The notes beneath the pieces were generated by a model. The model was not told where the DNA came from, searched no databases, and saw nothing but the letters and a program-made list of their open reading frames with translations. Shown here one piece after another: positions 24,574 through 33,593 of a DNA stretch of 64,000 nucleotides. Location: contig NZ_JBEWYP010000003.1 of assembly GCF_040566555.1 (NCBI RefSeq), positions 310,001 to 374,000 of the forward strand, written 5' to 3'. The first letter of the stretch is position 1. Every line of letters starts with the position of its first letter. A program made the translations under genes and the position numbers. The stretch is from Sediminicola sp040566555. Lineage in GTDB: Bacteria > Bacteroidota > Bacteroidia > Flavobacteriales > Flavobacteriaceae.

Positions 24574-25854
24574 ATGATATTTCAAAAAGAACTTATATTT
24601 CCGGAAATAGCCCATGTGCTATACGATTATTTTATTTCGATTGGTTTTTCAGAAACCGCGGCGAAGTATTTTAATATGTTAGGCCTGCTTTTGGCGATGC
24701 TTCTAATTATTAGCATCTTGGATTTTATCATTAGAAAAATCTTAATCCAGGCTTTTACTGCGTTTGCCAAAAAGACTACTACAACTTTTGATGATTATTT
24801 GGTGATCAACAAAGTGCCAAGAAACGTTGCCCATATTGTTCCCCTATTCATTGCTTTGGAATTTATGCCCACAGTGCTGATCGATTATAAGTATGCGGAC
24901 AGTATAGCAGAAAAAGGACTTCATGTATTTAGCATCATATTGACCCTCTGGATCGTTCGCAGTTTATTGAACACCCTAAAGAGCTATTTTAAGACCTTGC
25001 CCCACCTCAGGGACAAACCCATAGATAGCTACATTCAGGTGTTTATGATCTTTGCGTGGATCATAGGTGTAGCCTCTGCCCTGGCTATTGTTACCGGATT
25101 TGAGTTTATTAAATTCATTACCACCCTTGGGGCGGCTTCTGCCGTGATTATTTTAATATTTAAGGATACTATTTTAGGATTTGTAGCCAGTATTCAAGTG
25201 TCCATTAATGACATGGTCCGTATTGGGGATTGGATCACCTTTGAGAAATATGGGGCAGATGGTGATGTTACCGAAATAAATTTAGCCACTGTAAAGGTTC
25301 GAAATTTTGATTATACAACCACTACCATCCCTACCTACGCCTTAATTTCAGATTCTTTCAAAAACTGGAGGAGTATGGTAAACTCAGACGGAAGAAGGAT
25401 AAAAAGGGCACTGATCATCAAACAAAAGAGCATCAAGTATCTCACTAAGGAAGATATTGAAAGGCTAAAGGGCATAGGTCTTCTTACAGCTTACTTGGAA
25501 AAAAGGGAAAATGATATAGATACCTATAATACATCTAACAATATCAACAAGGAATTGGCAATTAATGGAAGAAATTTGACCAATATTGGTGTTTTTAGAA
25601 AATATGTGGAGAGTTATGTAGCCAGTCACTCGGGCATTAATAAAAATATGATGCTTATGGCCAGGCACCTTGCGCCTACCTCCCAAGGGATCCCATTAGA
25701 GGTATATGCCTTTAGCAGCGATAGGAGATGGGAAAATTATGAGTACATAATGGCAGATATTTTTGACCATCTTTTGGCTGCTGTCCCTTATTTTGAGTTG
25801 GAGCTATTTGAACTCCCCGATAATTCTGTTCCCCCTATGCCTATGTCATCTTAA
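24574..25854 (+). CDS. MscS-family mechanosensitive ion channel
   Basis: A 426-residue membrane channel protein. It has N-terminal transmembrane helices (about residues 33-50, 75-95, 100-130), an MscS core with the pore helix and beta domain (KFITTLGAASAVIILIFKDTILGFVASIQVSINDMVRIGDWI) and the VRNFDYTTTTIPTYALIS segment, plus a long C-terminal cytoplasmic domain similar to E. coli YbdG-type miniature-conductance channels. A -7-like box TACTTTTG at 24558-24565 sits only 8 bases before the ATG, implying a nearly leaderless message if used. Confidence 0.88.
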   Translation: MIFQKELIFPEIAHVLYDYFISIGFSETAAKYFNMLGLLLAMLLIISILDFIIRKILIQAFTAFAKKTTTTFDDYLVINKVPRNVAHIVPLFIALEFMPTVLIDYKYADSIAEKGLHVFSIILTLWIVRSLLNTLKSYFKTLPHLRDKPIDSYIQVFMIFAWIIGVASALAIVTGFEFIKFITTLGAASAVIILIFKDTILGFVASIQVSINDMVRIGDWITFEKYGADGDVTEINLATVKVRNFDYTTTTIPTYALISDSFKNWRSMVNSDGRRIKRALIIKQKSIKYLTKEDIERLKGIGLLTAYLEKRENDIDTYNTSNNINKELAINGRNLTNIGVFRKYVESYVASHSGINKNMMLMARHLAPTSQGIPLEVYAFSSDRRWENYEYIMADIFDHLLAAVPYFELELFELPDNSVPPMPMSS

Positions 25855-26018
25855 CCTTGTCCTCTTAATAATCTTATATTCTTGTTAAAGCCCTTTATTT
25901 AATAGGGGCCGTCAATTATCTTTACCCCAAAAAAATTGCAGCTGTCAAAGAATCTTTTAAATAATTTTTTTTTCATTCTTAAAGGATTCCATTTTGGCGG
26001 TATTATTACAATTGGCTT
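25855..26018. other. Intergenic gap
   Basis: 164 bases between the channel and DUF3050 genes. No reading frame and no strong terminator hairpin seen; AT-rich with a long T run. Confidence 0.4.
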
Positions 26019-26810
26019 ATGCAACAAATAGAAAAAATTGAAAGAGAAATCGATGGTTTAAGACAACAATTGGCCACTCATCAATTGTATGCGAACTTAT
26101 CAGAAGTTGATGATATTAGGGTTTTCATGCAGCATCATGTATTTGCTGTTTGGGATTTCATGTCCTTGCTCAAGGCCCTTCAAATAAATTTAACCTGTAC
26201 GACCGTGCCATGGACCCCAAGATCAAACGCAACATTGGCAAGGTTTATCAATGAAATTGTACATGGGGAGGAAAGCGATATTGACGAACTAGGAGAGCCA
26301 AAAAGTCATTTTGACATGTATTTGGATGCCATGGATCAGATTAAGGCTGACACTTCTAAAATTAATCAATTCATTGGGCTGATAAATGAGACCAATCAGG
26401 TTTCAGAGGCCTGTGACACCATTAACTTGGAGAGTGGAGTTCGGGAATTTGTGGAGTTCACTTTTAAAATTATCTCAACTGATAAGCCACATTTGATTGC
26501 TTCGGCCTTTACATTTGGTAGGGAAGATTTGATTCCCGATATGTTTATTGAAATTATAAAGAATGAAGAAAAGGGTGATACCTCCAAATCCTACAGCAAA
26601 CTTTCTTATTACCTAAAAAGGCATATAGAAATAGATGGTGATGAGCACGGTCCTTTATCCCTGAAAATGGTTTCGGAATTATGTGGTGAGGATCAAACTA
26701 AATGGGAAGAGTGCCTAGTAGTTGCAAAACAGGCTTTGGAACAAAGAATAAAATTATGGGATTTCATTACAAGACAAATTGAAGCCAAAAAATTACAGCT
26801 GCAAAATTAA
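26019..26810 (+). CDS. DUF3050 family protein
   Basis: A 263-residue all-helical soluble protein of the DUF3050 family, which resembles the haem-oxygenase/TENA fold. Conserved features are LRQQLATHQLYANL, the histidine pair in VFMQHHVFAVWDFM and a second set FINEIVHGEESD and later LKRHIEIDGDEHGP, with His/Glu/Asp residues placed to bind metal. Members are suspected metalloenzymes but no reaction is established to my knowledge. It is transcribed alone or with the downstream permease (57-base gap). Confidence 0.8.
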   Translation: MQQIEKIEREIDGLRQQLATHQLYANLSEVDDIRVFMQHHVFAVWDFMSLLKALQINLTCTTVPWTPRSNATLARFINEIVHGEESDIDELGEPKSHFDMYLDAMDQIKADTSKINQFIGLINETNQVSEACDTINLESGVREFVEFTFKIISTDKPHLIASAFTFGREDLIPDMFIEIIKNEEKGDTSKSYSKLSYYLKRHIEIDGDEHGPLSLKMVSELCGEDQTKWEECLVVAKQALEQRIKLWDFITRQIEAKKLQLQN

Positions 26811-26867
26811 TAGCATTATTCTTGTTGGTGCGTGAAGCTGGGGTAAGGATTAAATAAAATTTAGAAC

Positions 26868-27941
26868 ATGAAAGATTTAAGGACAACGAATATATTATTA
26901 CTGGTCATAGTAGTGCCCTTGGTTTTTTATTTGCTCAAAATATTATCTTTTATTTTTATACCACTGGTGTCCTCTATGTTTATTGCATTACTCTTTTTAC
27001 CATTAATGAGAGGCATGAACAAGAAAAGAATTCCAAAACCAATCAGTATTTTGGTCATTGTCTTGATCATCGCTGGGATATTTAAAATTGGAGGTGAATT
27101 AATACAGCTCACCAGTAATGAAATACTATCTACCGACCAATCCTTTTTAATGCAGGCAGAGGATAAATTAAATATCATAATTGTCGATCTTGAAGAATCC
27201 ATGGGTATGGAATTGGTCGAAGGCACAGATATTTATGGTCAATTTCTAAATAAGGACAGCATTATGCAAAATTTTGTCCCTACCCTTAGCTTTCTTGGTA
27301 GTACCTTAACCATGCTGCTTATGACCGTATTTTTTGCGGTATTATGGCTTTCAGAATCTATAAACGTTCAAAAACTATTGAATTCTACCATTATCAAACA
27401 AAAACATGCATCGGTCAGGACCTTTATAAAAATTGAGAATGACCTGATAAAATTTATTAAGGTGAAGTTTTTGGTAAGTTTCTTTACCGGTGTAGGTACA
27501 GGTTTGGCCTGTTATTTTTTTGATGTGAATTTCCCTATTTTTTGGGGGCTATTTGCCTTTCTTATCAATTTTGTACAAATGATAGGATCCTTTGCCACGG
27601 TAATATTATTGAGTATTTTTGCCTTTGTCGGTCTTGATTCAGTGAACGTACTTCTTTTCTTTATTCTTACGATAACGGGAGTACAGGTTTTATTTGGTTC
27701 TATATTGGAGCCAATCTTCATGGGCAAGTCATTTTCCATCAATATAATTACTATCTTGGTAATGCTCATGCTATGGGGATATATCTGGGGAGTCCCAGGT
27801 TTAATTTTAGCAATCCCAATCACAGTGTTCATCAAAGTCATATTGGAACAGTTCCCCGGAACCAAAATAATTGCCAAGATCATTTCTGGTGATGAAATAA
27901 AGGTAGATTTGGGCCTGGGCTCAATTAGAAAGGTATCTTAA
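26868..27941 (+). CDS. AI-2E family (UPF0118) transporter
   Basis: A 357-residue membrane protein of the AI-2E/PerM family with about eight transmembrane helices: two near residues 8-50, one or two around 58-80, one near 145-165 and four in the C-terminal half. The family motif region GLFAFLINFVQMIGSFATVI and PIFMGKSFSINIITILVMLMLWGYIWGVPGLILAIP is intact. Members export small molecules or act as Na+/H+ antiporters; the substrate is unknown. Confidence 0.88.
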   Translation: MKDLRTTNILLLVIVVPLVFYLLKILSFIFIPLVSSMFIALLFLPLMRGMNKKRIPKPISILVIVLIIAGIFKIGGELIQLTSNEILSTDQSFLMQAEDKLNIIIVDLEESMGMELVEGTDIYGQFLNKDSIMQNFVPTLSFLGSTLTMLLMTVFFAVLWLSESINVQKLLNSTIIKQKHASVRTFIKIENDLIKFIKVKFLVSFFTGVGTGLACYFFDVNFPIFWGLFAFLINFVQMIGSFATVILLSIFAFVGLDSVNVLLFFILTITGVQVLFGSILEPIFMGKSFSINIITILVMLMLWGYIWGVPGLILAIPITVFIKVILEQFPGTKIIAKIISGDEIKVDLGLGSIRKVS

Positions 27942-27985
27942 TATCCTTGACTGCAATAGTATCCTGACCCAAAATAAATCTAAAG

Positions 27986-28672
27986 ATGTGGTTGCCGAAA
28001 TTAACTTTAATCACCCTATTCCTAACTATATTCATGACTGGATCTATGGCTGCCCAAGATTGGGCGAATTTAAATAAATATAAGGAAGCCAATATAGCTT
28101 TGGAAAAAGAGGTGCATTCAGAGGACCGTATTGTTTTTATGGGTAATTCCATTACCGAAGGTTGGATCGATCACAACCCAGAATTTTTTAATAACAAGGG
28201 ATATGTCAACAGAGGTATCAGCGGACAGACCACCCCACAAATGTTGCTTCGCTTCAGACAGGATGTTTTGGACCTTAAGCCAAAAGTGGTAGTACTGTTG
28301 GCCGGTATCAATGATATTGCTGGAAATACTGGACCATCCACCCAAAAAATGATTGAGGACAATATATTTTCAATGGCAGAATTGGCAAAAGCACATGGCA
28401 TTAAAGTAGTTTTATCCTCCGTTTTACCAGCATCTGATTTTCCGTGGGCCCCAGGATTGGAGCCTTCAATGAAAGTTATTGCTTTGAATACATCGCTCAA
28501 GCAGTATGCCGAAATCAACGGCCATGTATATTTGGACTATTTCTCAAATATGGTAGATTCTAACAATGGCTTACAAAAGATTTACACATACGATGGGATC
28601 CATCCAAATGCCCTGGGTTATAAAATTATGGGACCTCTTGCTAAAGCTGCTATTCAAAAGGCATTACAATAA
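27986..28672 (+). CDS. Secreted SGNH/GDSL hydrolase
   Basis: A 228-residue protein with a signal peptide (cleavage near AAQ at residues 22-24). SGNH blocks are seen: FMGNSITEGW (block I, nucleophile Ser), NRGISGQTTPQM (block II Gly), LLAGINDIAGN (block III Asn) and DGIHPNALGY (block V, Asp and His). Such enzymes are esterases or carbohydrate acetylesterases. It follows the permease by 44 bases and is probably exported to the periplasm; substrate unknown. Confidence 0.88.
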   Translation: MWLPKLTLITLFLTIFMTGSMAAQDWANLNKYKEANIALEKEVHSEDRIVFMGNSITEGWIDHNPEFFNNKGYVNRGISGQTTPQMLLRFRQDVLDLKPKVVVLLAGINDIAGNTGPSTQKMIEDNIFSMAELAKAHGIKVVLSSVLPASDFPWAPGLEPSMKVIALNTSLKQYAEINGHVYLDYFSNMVDSNNGLQKIYTYDGIHPNALGYKIMGPLAKAAIQKALQ

Positions 28673-28837
28673 AGAATATTGCTTTATTATCAATGGGGTA
28701 ATCTGATATTAGAACATAGTACTTGTTCCCTAAAAGCTGATGTTCACAAATAATCACTTATTGTAACCATACCAAATGATTTTTTTTCAAATCATAATTA
28801 ATCGATACCTTTAAAACTCTAATTAGTAGTTGTTAAA
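28673..28837. other. Intergenic gap with small AT-rich hairpin
   Basis: 165 bases without a reading frame. A 7-bp hairpin (ATGATTT 28776-28782 with AAATCAT 28789-28795) is present but lacks a T tract, so it is not called a terminator. TACCTTTA near 28812 is one mismatch from the -7 box. Confidence 0.4.
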
Positions 28838-30358
28838 ATGAAAGAAATTGAAAATATTGAGCTTAAATATTTAAGCATAGATGATTACCAAGAGCTTAAA
28901 ACTGCAATGATTGCCTCCTATACCAATTTTCCCAATTCGTACTGGAGGGAACATCAAATTGATATCTTGATCAAAAAATTTCCTGAGGGCCAAGTTGTAC
29001 TTAAGATCAACAACCAGATTGTTGGTTGTGCCCTCTCCATAATTGTGGATTATGATAAATTTGATGACCAGCATACCTATCAGGAAATAACTGGAGATTA
29101 TATGTTTTCTACGCATAGCCCAGATGGAGATGTTCTTTACGGCATTGATGTTTTTATTAAACCTGAATTCAGGGGAATGCGATTGGGCAGAAGACTCTAT
29201 GATTACAGAAAGGAATTATGCGAAAGACTCAATTTAAAAGGAGTTGCCTTTGGGGGAAGAATCCCAAATTATCATAAGTACTCAAAGGATATATCACCTA
29301 AGGAATATATTGCCAAGGTAAAGAGAAAAGAGATCAATGATCCTGTCCTTAATTTTCAAATGGCCAATGATTTCCATCCCGAAAAATTATTGAAAGGGTA
29401 TCAAGAGGGCGATGAAGCCTCAGGTGAGTATGCTGTTTTATTGAAATGGGACAATATTTACTATACAAAACCCCAAAAGAAGGCCGAGACTACAAAAACA
29501 TTGATTAGACTAGGCCTCATACAATGGCAAATGCGTCCTTATAAAAATTTGGAGGAACTGATGCAGCAAGTTGAGTACTTTGTTGATGCGGTATCAGGAT
29601 ATAGATCAGATTTTGCTTTATTTCCAGAGTTTTTCAATGCGCCCTTAATGGCCGAAAACAACCATCTATCGGAACCAGCGGCCATTAGGGAGCTGGCCAA
29701 ACACACGGAAGCCATTGTAGAGCAGTTTACCAAATTGTCCATCAGCTATAACATCAATATTATTTCTGGAAGTATGCCGGAAATAATTGATGGCCGACTT
29801 TATAATGTTGGGTATTTGTGTAAGCGTGATGGTACCAGGGAACGTTACGAAAAACTACATGTTACTCCCGATGAAGCTAAAGTCTGGGGTCTACAAGGTG
29901 GGAGCCAATTAAAAACTTTCGATACTGATTGTGGTAAAATTGGAATCCTGATCTGTTATGATTCCGAGTTTCCTGAACTGAGCAGAATATTGGCCGATGA
30001 TGGAATGGATATCTTATTTGTTCCTTATTTGACAGATACACAAAATGGATTCTCAAGAGTGCGGAACTGTGCTCAGGCCAGGGCTATTGAAAATGAATGC
30101 TATGTTGCAATTGCGGGGAGTGTAGGAAACCTTCCCAAAGTGCACAATATGGACATCCAATATGCACAATCCATGGTCTTTACACCTTGCGACTTCTCGT
30201 TTCCTGCGAACGGAATAAAAGCTGAGGCCACACCAAATACGGAAATGATCTTGATTGTTGATGTTGATGTGGAATTGCTTCGTGAATTAAACCAATTTGG
30301 TGCCGTGAAGAATTTAAGGGATAGAAGAAAAGACCTTTTTGAATTAAAGAAACTTTAG
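28838..30358 (+). CDS. Bifunctional GNAT acetyltransferase / carbon-nitrogen hydrolase
   Basis: A 506-residue fusion. The N-terminal part (about 1-215) is a GNAT domain with an acetyl-CoA loop at FRGMRLGRRLYDYR. The C-terminal part (about 225-500) is a nitrilase-superfamily amidase with the complete triad: Glu in FPEFFNAP, Lys in YEKLHVTPDEA and Cys in ILICYDSEFPEL. Fused GNAT-nitrilase proteins are found in several bacterial lineages but their substrates are, to my knowledge, unassigned; one domain acylating an amine and the other removing an amide would be consistent. It is monocistronic with a terminator after it. Confidence 0.88.
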   Translation: MKEIENIELKYLSIDDYQELKTAMIASYTNFPNSYWREHQIDILIKKFPEGQVVLKINNQIVGCALSIIVDYDKFDDQHTYQEITGDYMFSTHSPDGDVLYGIDVFIKPEFRGMRLGRRLYDYRKELCERLNLKGVAFGGRIPNYHKYSKDISPKEYIAKVKRKEINDPVLNFQMANDFHPEKLLKGYQEGDEASGEYAVLLKWDNIYYTKPQKKAETTKTLIRLGLIQWQMRPYKNLEELMQQVEYFVDAVSGYRSDFALFPEFFNAPLMAENNHLSEPAAIRELAKHTEAIVEQFTKLSISYNINIISGSMPEIIDGRLYNVGYLCKRDGTRERYEKLHVTPDEAKVWGLQGGSQLKTFDTDCGKIGILICYDSEFPELSRILADDGMDILFVPYLTDTQNGFSRVRNCAQARAIENECYVAIAGSVGNLPKVHNMDIQYAQSMVFTPCDFSFPANGIKAEATPNTEMILIVDVDVELLRELNQFGAVKNLRDRRKDLFELKKL

Positions 30359-30379
30359 GTAAAACCCTGAATATAGTAT

Positions 30380-30434
30380 AGGTCCAAGTCATTGAAAAGA
30401 AGAAATTCAACCAATGATTTGGACTTTTTTTTTG
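30380..30434 (+). terminator. Terminator of the GNAT-nitrilase gene
   Basis: A long stem, GTCCAAGTCATTG near 30382-30394 with CAATGATTTGGAC near 30412-30424 (one G-T type mismatch), followed by nine T residues. The frame of the next gene extends into this hairpin through a TTG, which argues against that start. Confidence 0.88.
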
Positions 30435-30508
30435 CGCTAAAGTCAACTAAATTAATCTCAAGCAGGTTCAAACCAATCAAATCTCTTTATTTTAATACCT
30501 TGTACCCT

Positions 30509-31516
30509 ATGCAAGAAACATTGGTCAGCATATTGATTCCTTTCAAGAATACGTCAAAATTCCTTCCTGAGTGTATTGAGTCCATATTGGAACAAACCTA
30601 TCAGAACTGGGAGGTTATTGCCATTGACGACCATTCCTCCGATAATAGCATATCTATTATAAGGCAATATGCCAAGGAAGACCCTCGGATCCATGTATTT
30701 AAAAATGAAGGCTCTGGCATTATTGAGGCTTTAAGAATGGGGTATTCACTTTGTAAAGGAAATTATATTTCCAGAATGGATTCAGATGATATAATGGTAC
30801 CAAAAAAGATCCACCTTTTGCTAGAAGCCTTGATATCTAAGGGAAAGGGCCATCTAGCGATCGGAAAAGTAAAATATTTTTGTGAAGGTGGAGTTGGCGA
30901 CGGGTATTTGAAATATGAAAAATGGCTCAACAGACTAACCCATTTAGGTGCCAATTTCTCTGAGATATACAAAGAATGCCCAATTCCATCTCCCTGTTGG
31001 ATGGTGCATAAGTCGGACCTCGATAATTGTGATGCTTTTCAACCCAACCGCTACCCAGAGGATTATGATTTGGCCTTTAGATTCTTTGAACATGGATTAA
31101 AATGTATTCCATCCAATGAAGTCTTACATTATTGGAGAGACTATGATTATAGAGCTTCAAGAACTAGTGAGCATTATGCGCAAAATTATTTTTTGGAAAT
31201 AAAACTCCATTATTTTTTAAAATTAAACTTTGAGGAGTCGCGCCAGCTTGTAGTGTGGGGAGCAGGAAAAAAAGGAAAGAATCTTGCACAAAATTTATTG
31301 AACAAGAAGGTCGACTTTTATTGGATCTGCAACAATCCAAAAAAAATAGGAAAGGAAATATATGGTAAGGAATTACAACATTTTAGCGCCTTAAAACATT
31401 TTGAACAGCCGCAAATTATTATTACCGTAGCCAATAGTGAGGCACAGAGTTTTATTCGGGAACATCTCAAGGGATTGCAAATGAACGCCCCACAAGATTC
31501 TTATTTTTTCTGTTGA
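30509..31516 (+). CDS. Family 2 glycosyltransferase with C-terminal Rossmann-like domain
   Basis: A 335-residue protein from the ATG at 30509 (MQETLVSIL); longer starts fall in the preceding terminator. The GT2 domain (1-230) has VSILIPFKNTS, DDHSSDNS and the DxD-type RMDSDD that holds the sugar nucleotide and metal; PEDYDLAFRFFEHG is the acceptor-side motif. The remaining part (about 245-335) begins with LVVWGAGKKGKNLAQ, a dinucleotide-binding-like fold seen at the end of some GT2 enzymes, perhaps regulatory. Probably makes a surface glycan; no other glycan gene adjoins it. Confidence 0.85.
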   Translation: MQETLVSILIPFKNTSKFLPECIESILEQTYQNWEVIAIDDHSSDNSISIIRQYAKEDPRIHVFKNEGSGIIEALRMGYSLCKGNYISRMDSDDIMVPKKIHLLLEALISKGKGHLAIGKVKYFCEGGVGDGYLKYEKWLNRLTHLGANFSEIYKECPIPSPCWMVHKSDLDNCDAFQPNRYPEDYDLAFRFFEHGLKCIPSNEVLHYWRDYDYRASRTSEHYAQNYFLEIKLHYFLKLNFEESRQLVVWGAGKKGKNLAQNLLNKKVDFYWICNNPKKIGKEIYGKELQHFSALKHFEQPQIIITVANSEAQSFIREHLKGLQMNAPQDSYFFC

Positions 31517-31648
31517 GCATTCGTAGAATTATGACGCTATTGGAACATTTATAATTTAATGGAAAAATCTTAAAATTAATTGTGAAGCCCTAATATAAAA
31601 TTGCCAAATTAAAGCCACTTTGGATTCAAGGGAGTGGGTGTTTTTATT

Positions 31649-31656
31649 TATATTTG
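31649..31656 (+). promoter_or_regulatory. -7 box (TATATTTG) before the BatA operon
   Basis: TATATTTG fits TAnnTTTG and lies 17 bases before the ATG at 31674. No TTG is found at a suitable distance upstream (nearest 26 bases), so the -33 element is weak or absent. If used, the leader is about 10 nt and the ATG at 31674 is the start. Confidence 0.4.
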
Positions 31657-31673
31657 GAAAACTAAATTTAGGA

Positions 31674-33593
31674 ATGCAGTTTAAACATCCGGAACTACTT
31701 TGGGCTTTATTACTACTACTCATTCCCATTATTGTACATCTTTTTCAGCTTAGAAGATTTAAAAAAACACCTTTTACCAATGTTCAGCTTTTGCAAAAGG
31801 TGGTATCCCAATCACGAAAAAGCAGTACCCTGAAAAAGTGGCTACTTTTAACCACCAGATTGCTTCTTTTCACCGCTTTGATTATAGCCTTTGCACAGCC
31901 ATTCCTATCCAATGAATCAGCACTTCAAGAAAAGGAAACGGTTATCTATTTGGACAACTCCTTCAGCCTTCAGGCCAAAGAGGACAATGAAACCCTGTTA
32001 AATAAAGGCATTCAACAATTAATAAAGTCCTTGCCAAGAGAAAAGTCCTTTACGCTGTTCACCAATGATAGAGTGTTTAGAAATAGTAAACTAAAGGATA
32101 TCCAAAACGAATTATTGGGACTTGAACATTCTACGAACCAACTACAAATAAACGATATCTATCTAAAGGGGGCCACTTATTTTGATGCGGCTAAACCTTC
32201 GGTCAAAAATTTGATTGTCATATCTGATTTTCAGGAACGAATGGCTTCAAAGTTTATGGATACTTCGAATTATTATCAAAGGCATCATGTTCAATTAAAA
32301 TCCGGGAACTTAGAGAACGTGTCCTTGGATTCCGTTTACATATCTTCCAGTTCCCCTGAAAACATAGAATTGGAAGTCCTACTATCCACTAATACAGATA
32401 TCCCGGACACCCCCGTTTCTTTGTTTAATTCTGAAAAATTAATTGCGAAGACCTCCGCCCAATTTGTCAATAAAAGGGCATCAGTTTCATTTACCATTCC
32501 CTATAATTCGGAAATAAATGGATCCTTGGAAATTTCAGATTCAGGGCTTAGCTATGATAACGTGATGTATTTTAACATGGCTCCGAAAGAAAAAATCAAC
32601 GTTCTGGCTATTAAGCAGGCCGACGATAATTTCTTGTCCAGGATTTTTACGGATGACGAATTTATTTATTCCAGCTCAGCCTTGAATGAAATGGATTATA
32701 GCGCTATAGACAGGCAAAATATCATCATTTTGAACGAATTGGATGCAATACCTGCCTCCTTGATCGCTGTATTGCAAAAATTCAAAGAAAATGGGGGCAA
32801 CTTATTAATCATACCTTCAGAAAACACTGATATCACCTCTTATAACGCCTTATTAAATGGGTTTTATAAATCAGCATTTTCCCAGAAAATAACTGGAGAA
32901 AACAATATAGTAAGCATAAATTTTTCGCATCCATTGTATGAAAATGTGTTTGATAAAAAGGTGGTGAATTTTCAATATCCTAAGGTTTCGGAATTTTATA
33001 CAGTTACATCCGATGCTCCCCAGATGCTTGCCTTTGAAAATGGGGCTCCATTTTTACTAGGATTAAACGGTTTCTATTTGTTTACTTCCCCTCTATCCGA
33101 AGGTATTTCCAATTTTAAAAACTCTCCCTTGATTGTTCCAACATTGTACACCATGGGAATCAATAGCCTCAAAATGGCTAATTTATATGAGATATTGGGA
33201 CAAACCAAAACTGTGGATCTGGCTGTAAGTTTAGGAAAGGATCAGATTATAAAACTATCCCAAAACGGATACGAGGTTATCCCTGAACAGAAATCCTACA
33301 CCAATAAAACTACCTTAAAATTTGGCAGTGTTCCCACTAAAGATGGGCTTTACTCCATCAAAGAAAAAAATAGGACAATAAAAAACATCAGTTTTAATTA
33401 CCCTAGGAGCGAAAGTGAGCTTAGATTTATGGATTTGGACAATTTATCCTCAACTTCTTCCTCAGACTCCATAAATTCAGTCTTCGAATCGCTTGAAAAA
33501 GAGAATCGCATAACCGAGCTTTGGAAATGGTTTATTATTTTAGCGCTACTATTTCTGTTGGTCGAGGTTCTTATCCAAAAAATTTTTAAATGA
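31674..33593 (+). CDS. BatA-domain membrane protein
   Basis: A 639-residue protein beginning MQFKHPELLWALLLLL, the conserved BatA N-terminal domain with two transmembrane helices (about 6-24 and 56-75). A von Willebrand A-like segment follows with a DxSxS MIDAS-type motif in YLDNSFSL, then a large periplasmic region and a C-terminal helix (WFIILALLFLLVEVLIQKIF). Proteins of this type are common in Bacteroidota and relate to the Bat aerotolerance operon, but no other bat gene is here. The frame upstream of 31674 needs a TTG and is not used. It overlaps the next gene by 4 bases (ATGA). Confidence 0.85.
   Translation: MQFKHPELLWALLLLLIPIIVHLFQLRRFKKTPFTNVQLLQKVVSQSRKSSTLKKWLLLTTRLLLFTALIIAFAQPFLSNESALQEKETVIYLDNSFSLQAKEDNETLLNKGIQQLIKSLPREKSFTLFTNDRVFRNSKLKDIQNELLGLEHSTNQLQINDIYLKGATYFDAAKPSVKNLIVISDFQERMASKFMDTSNYYQRHHVQLKSGNLENVSLDSVYISSSSPENIELEVLLSTNTDIPDTPVSLFNSEKLIAKTSAQFVNKRASVSFTIPYNSEINGSLEISDSGLSYDNVMYFNMAPKEKINVLAIKQADDNFLSRIFTDDEFIYSSSALNEMDYSAIDRQNIIILNELDAIPASLIAVLQKFKENGGNLLIIPSENTDITSYNALLNGFYKSAFSQKITGENNIVSINFSHPLYENVFDKKVVNFQYPKVSEFYTVTSDAPQMLAFENGAPFLLGLNGFYLFTSPLSEGISNFKNSPLIVPTLYTMGINSLKMANLYEILGQTKTVDLAVSLGKDQIIKLSQNGYEVIPEQKSYTNKTTLKFGSVPTKDGLYSIKEKNRTIKNISFNYPRSESELRFMDLDNLSSTSSSDSINSVFESLEKENRITELWKWFIILALLFLLVEVLIQKIFK

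Noticed and set aside
30392..30508. Longer start of the GT2 gene
   Set aside because: Begins with TTG and lies in the terminator of the previous gene; the GT2 domain begins at the ATG at 30509.
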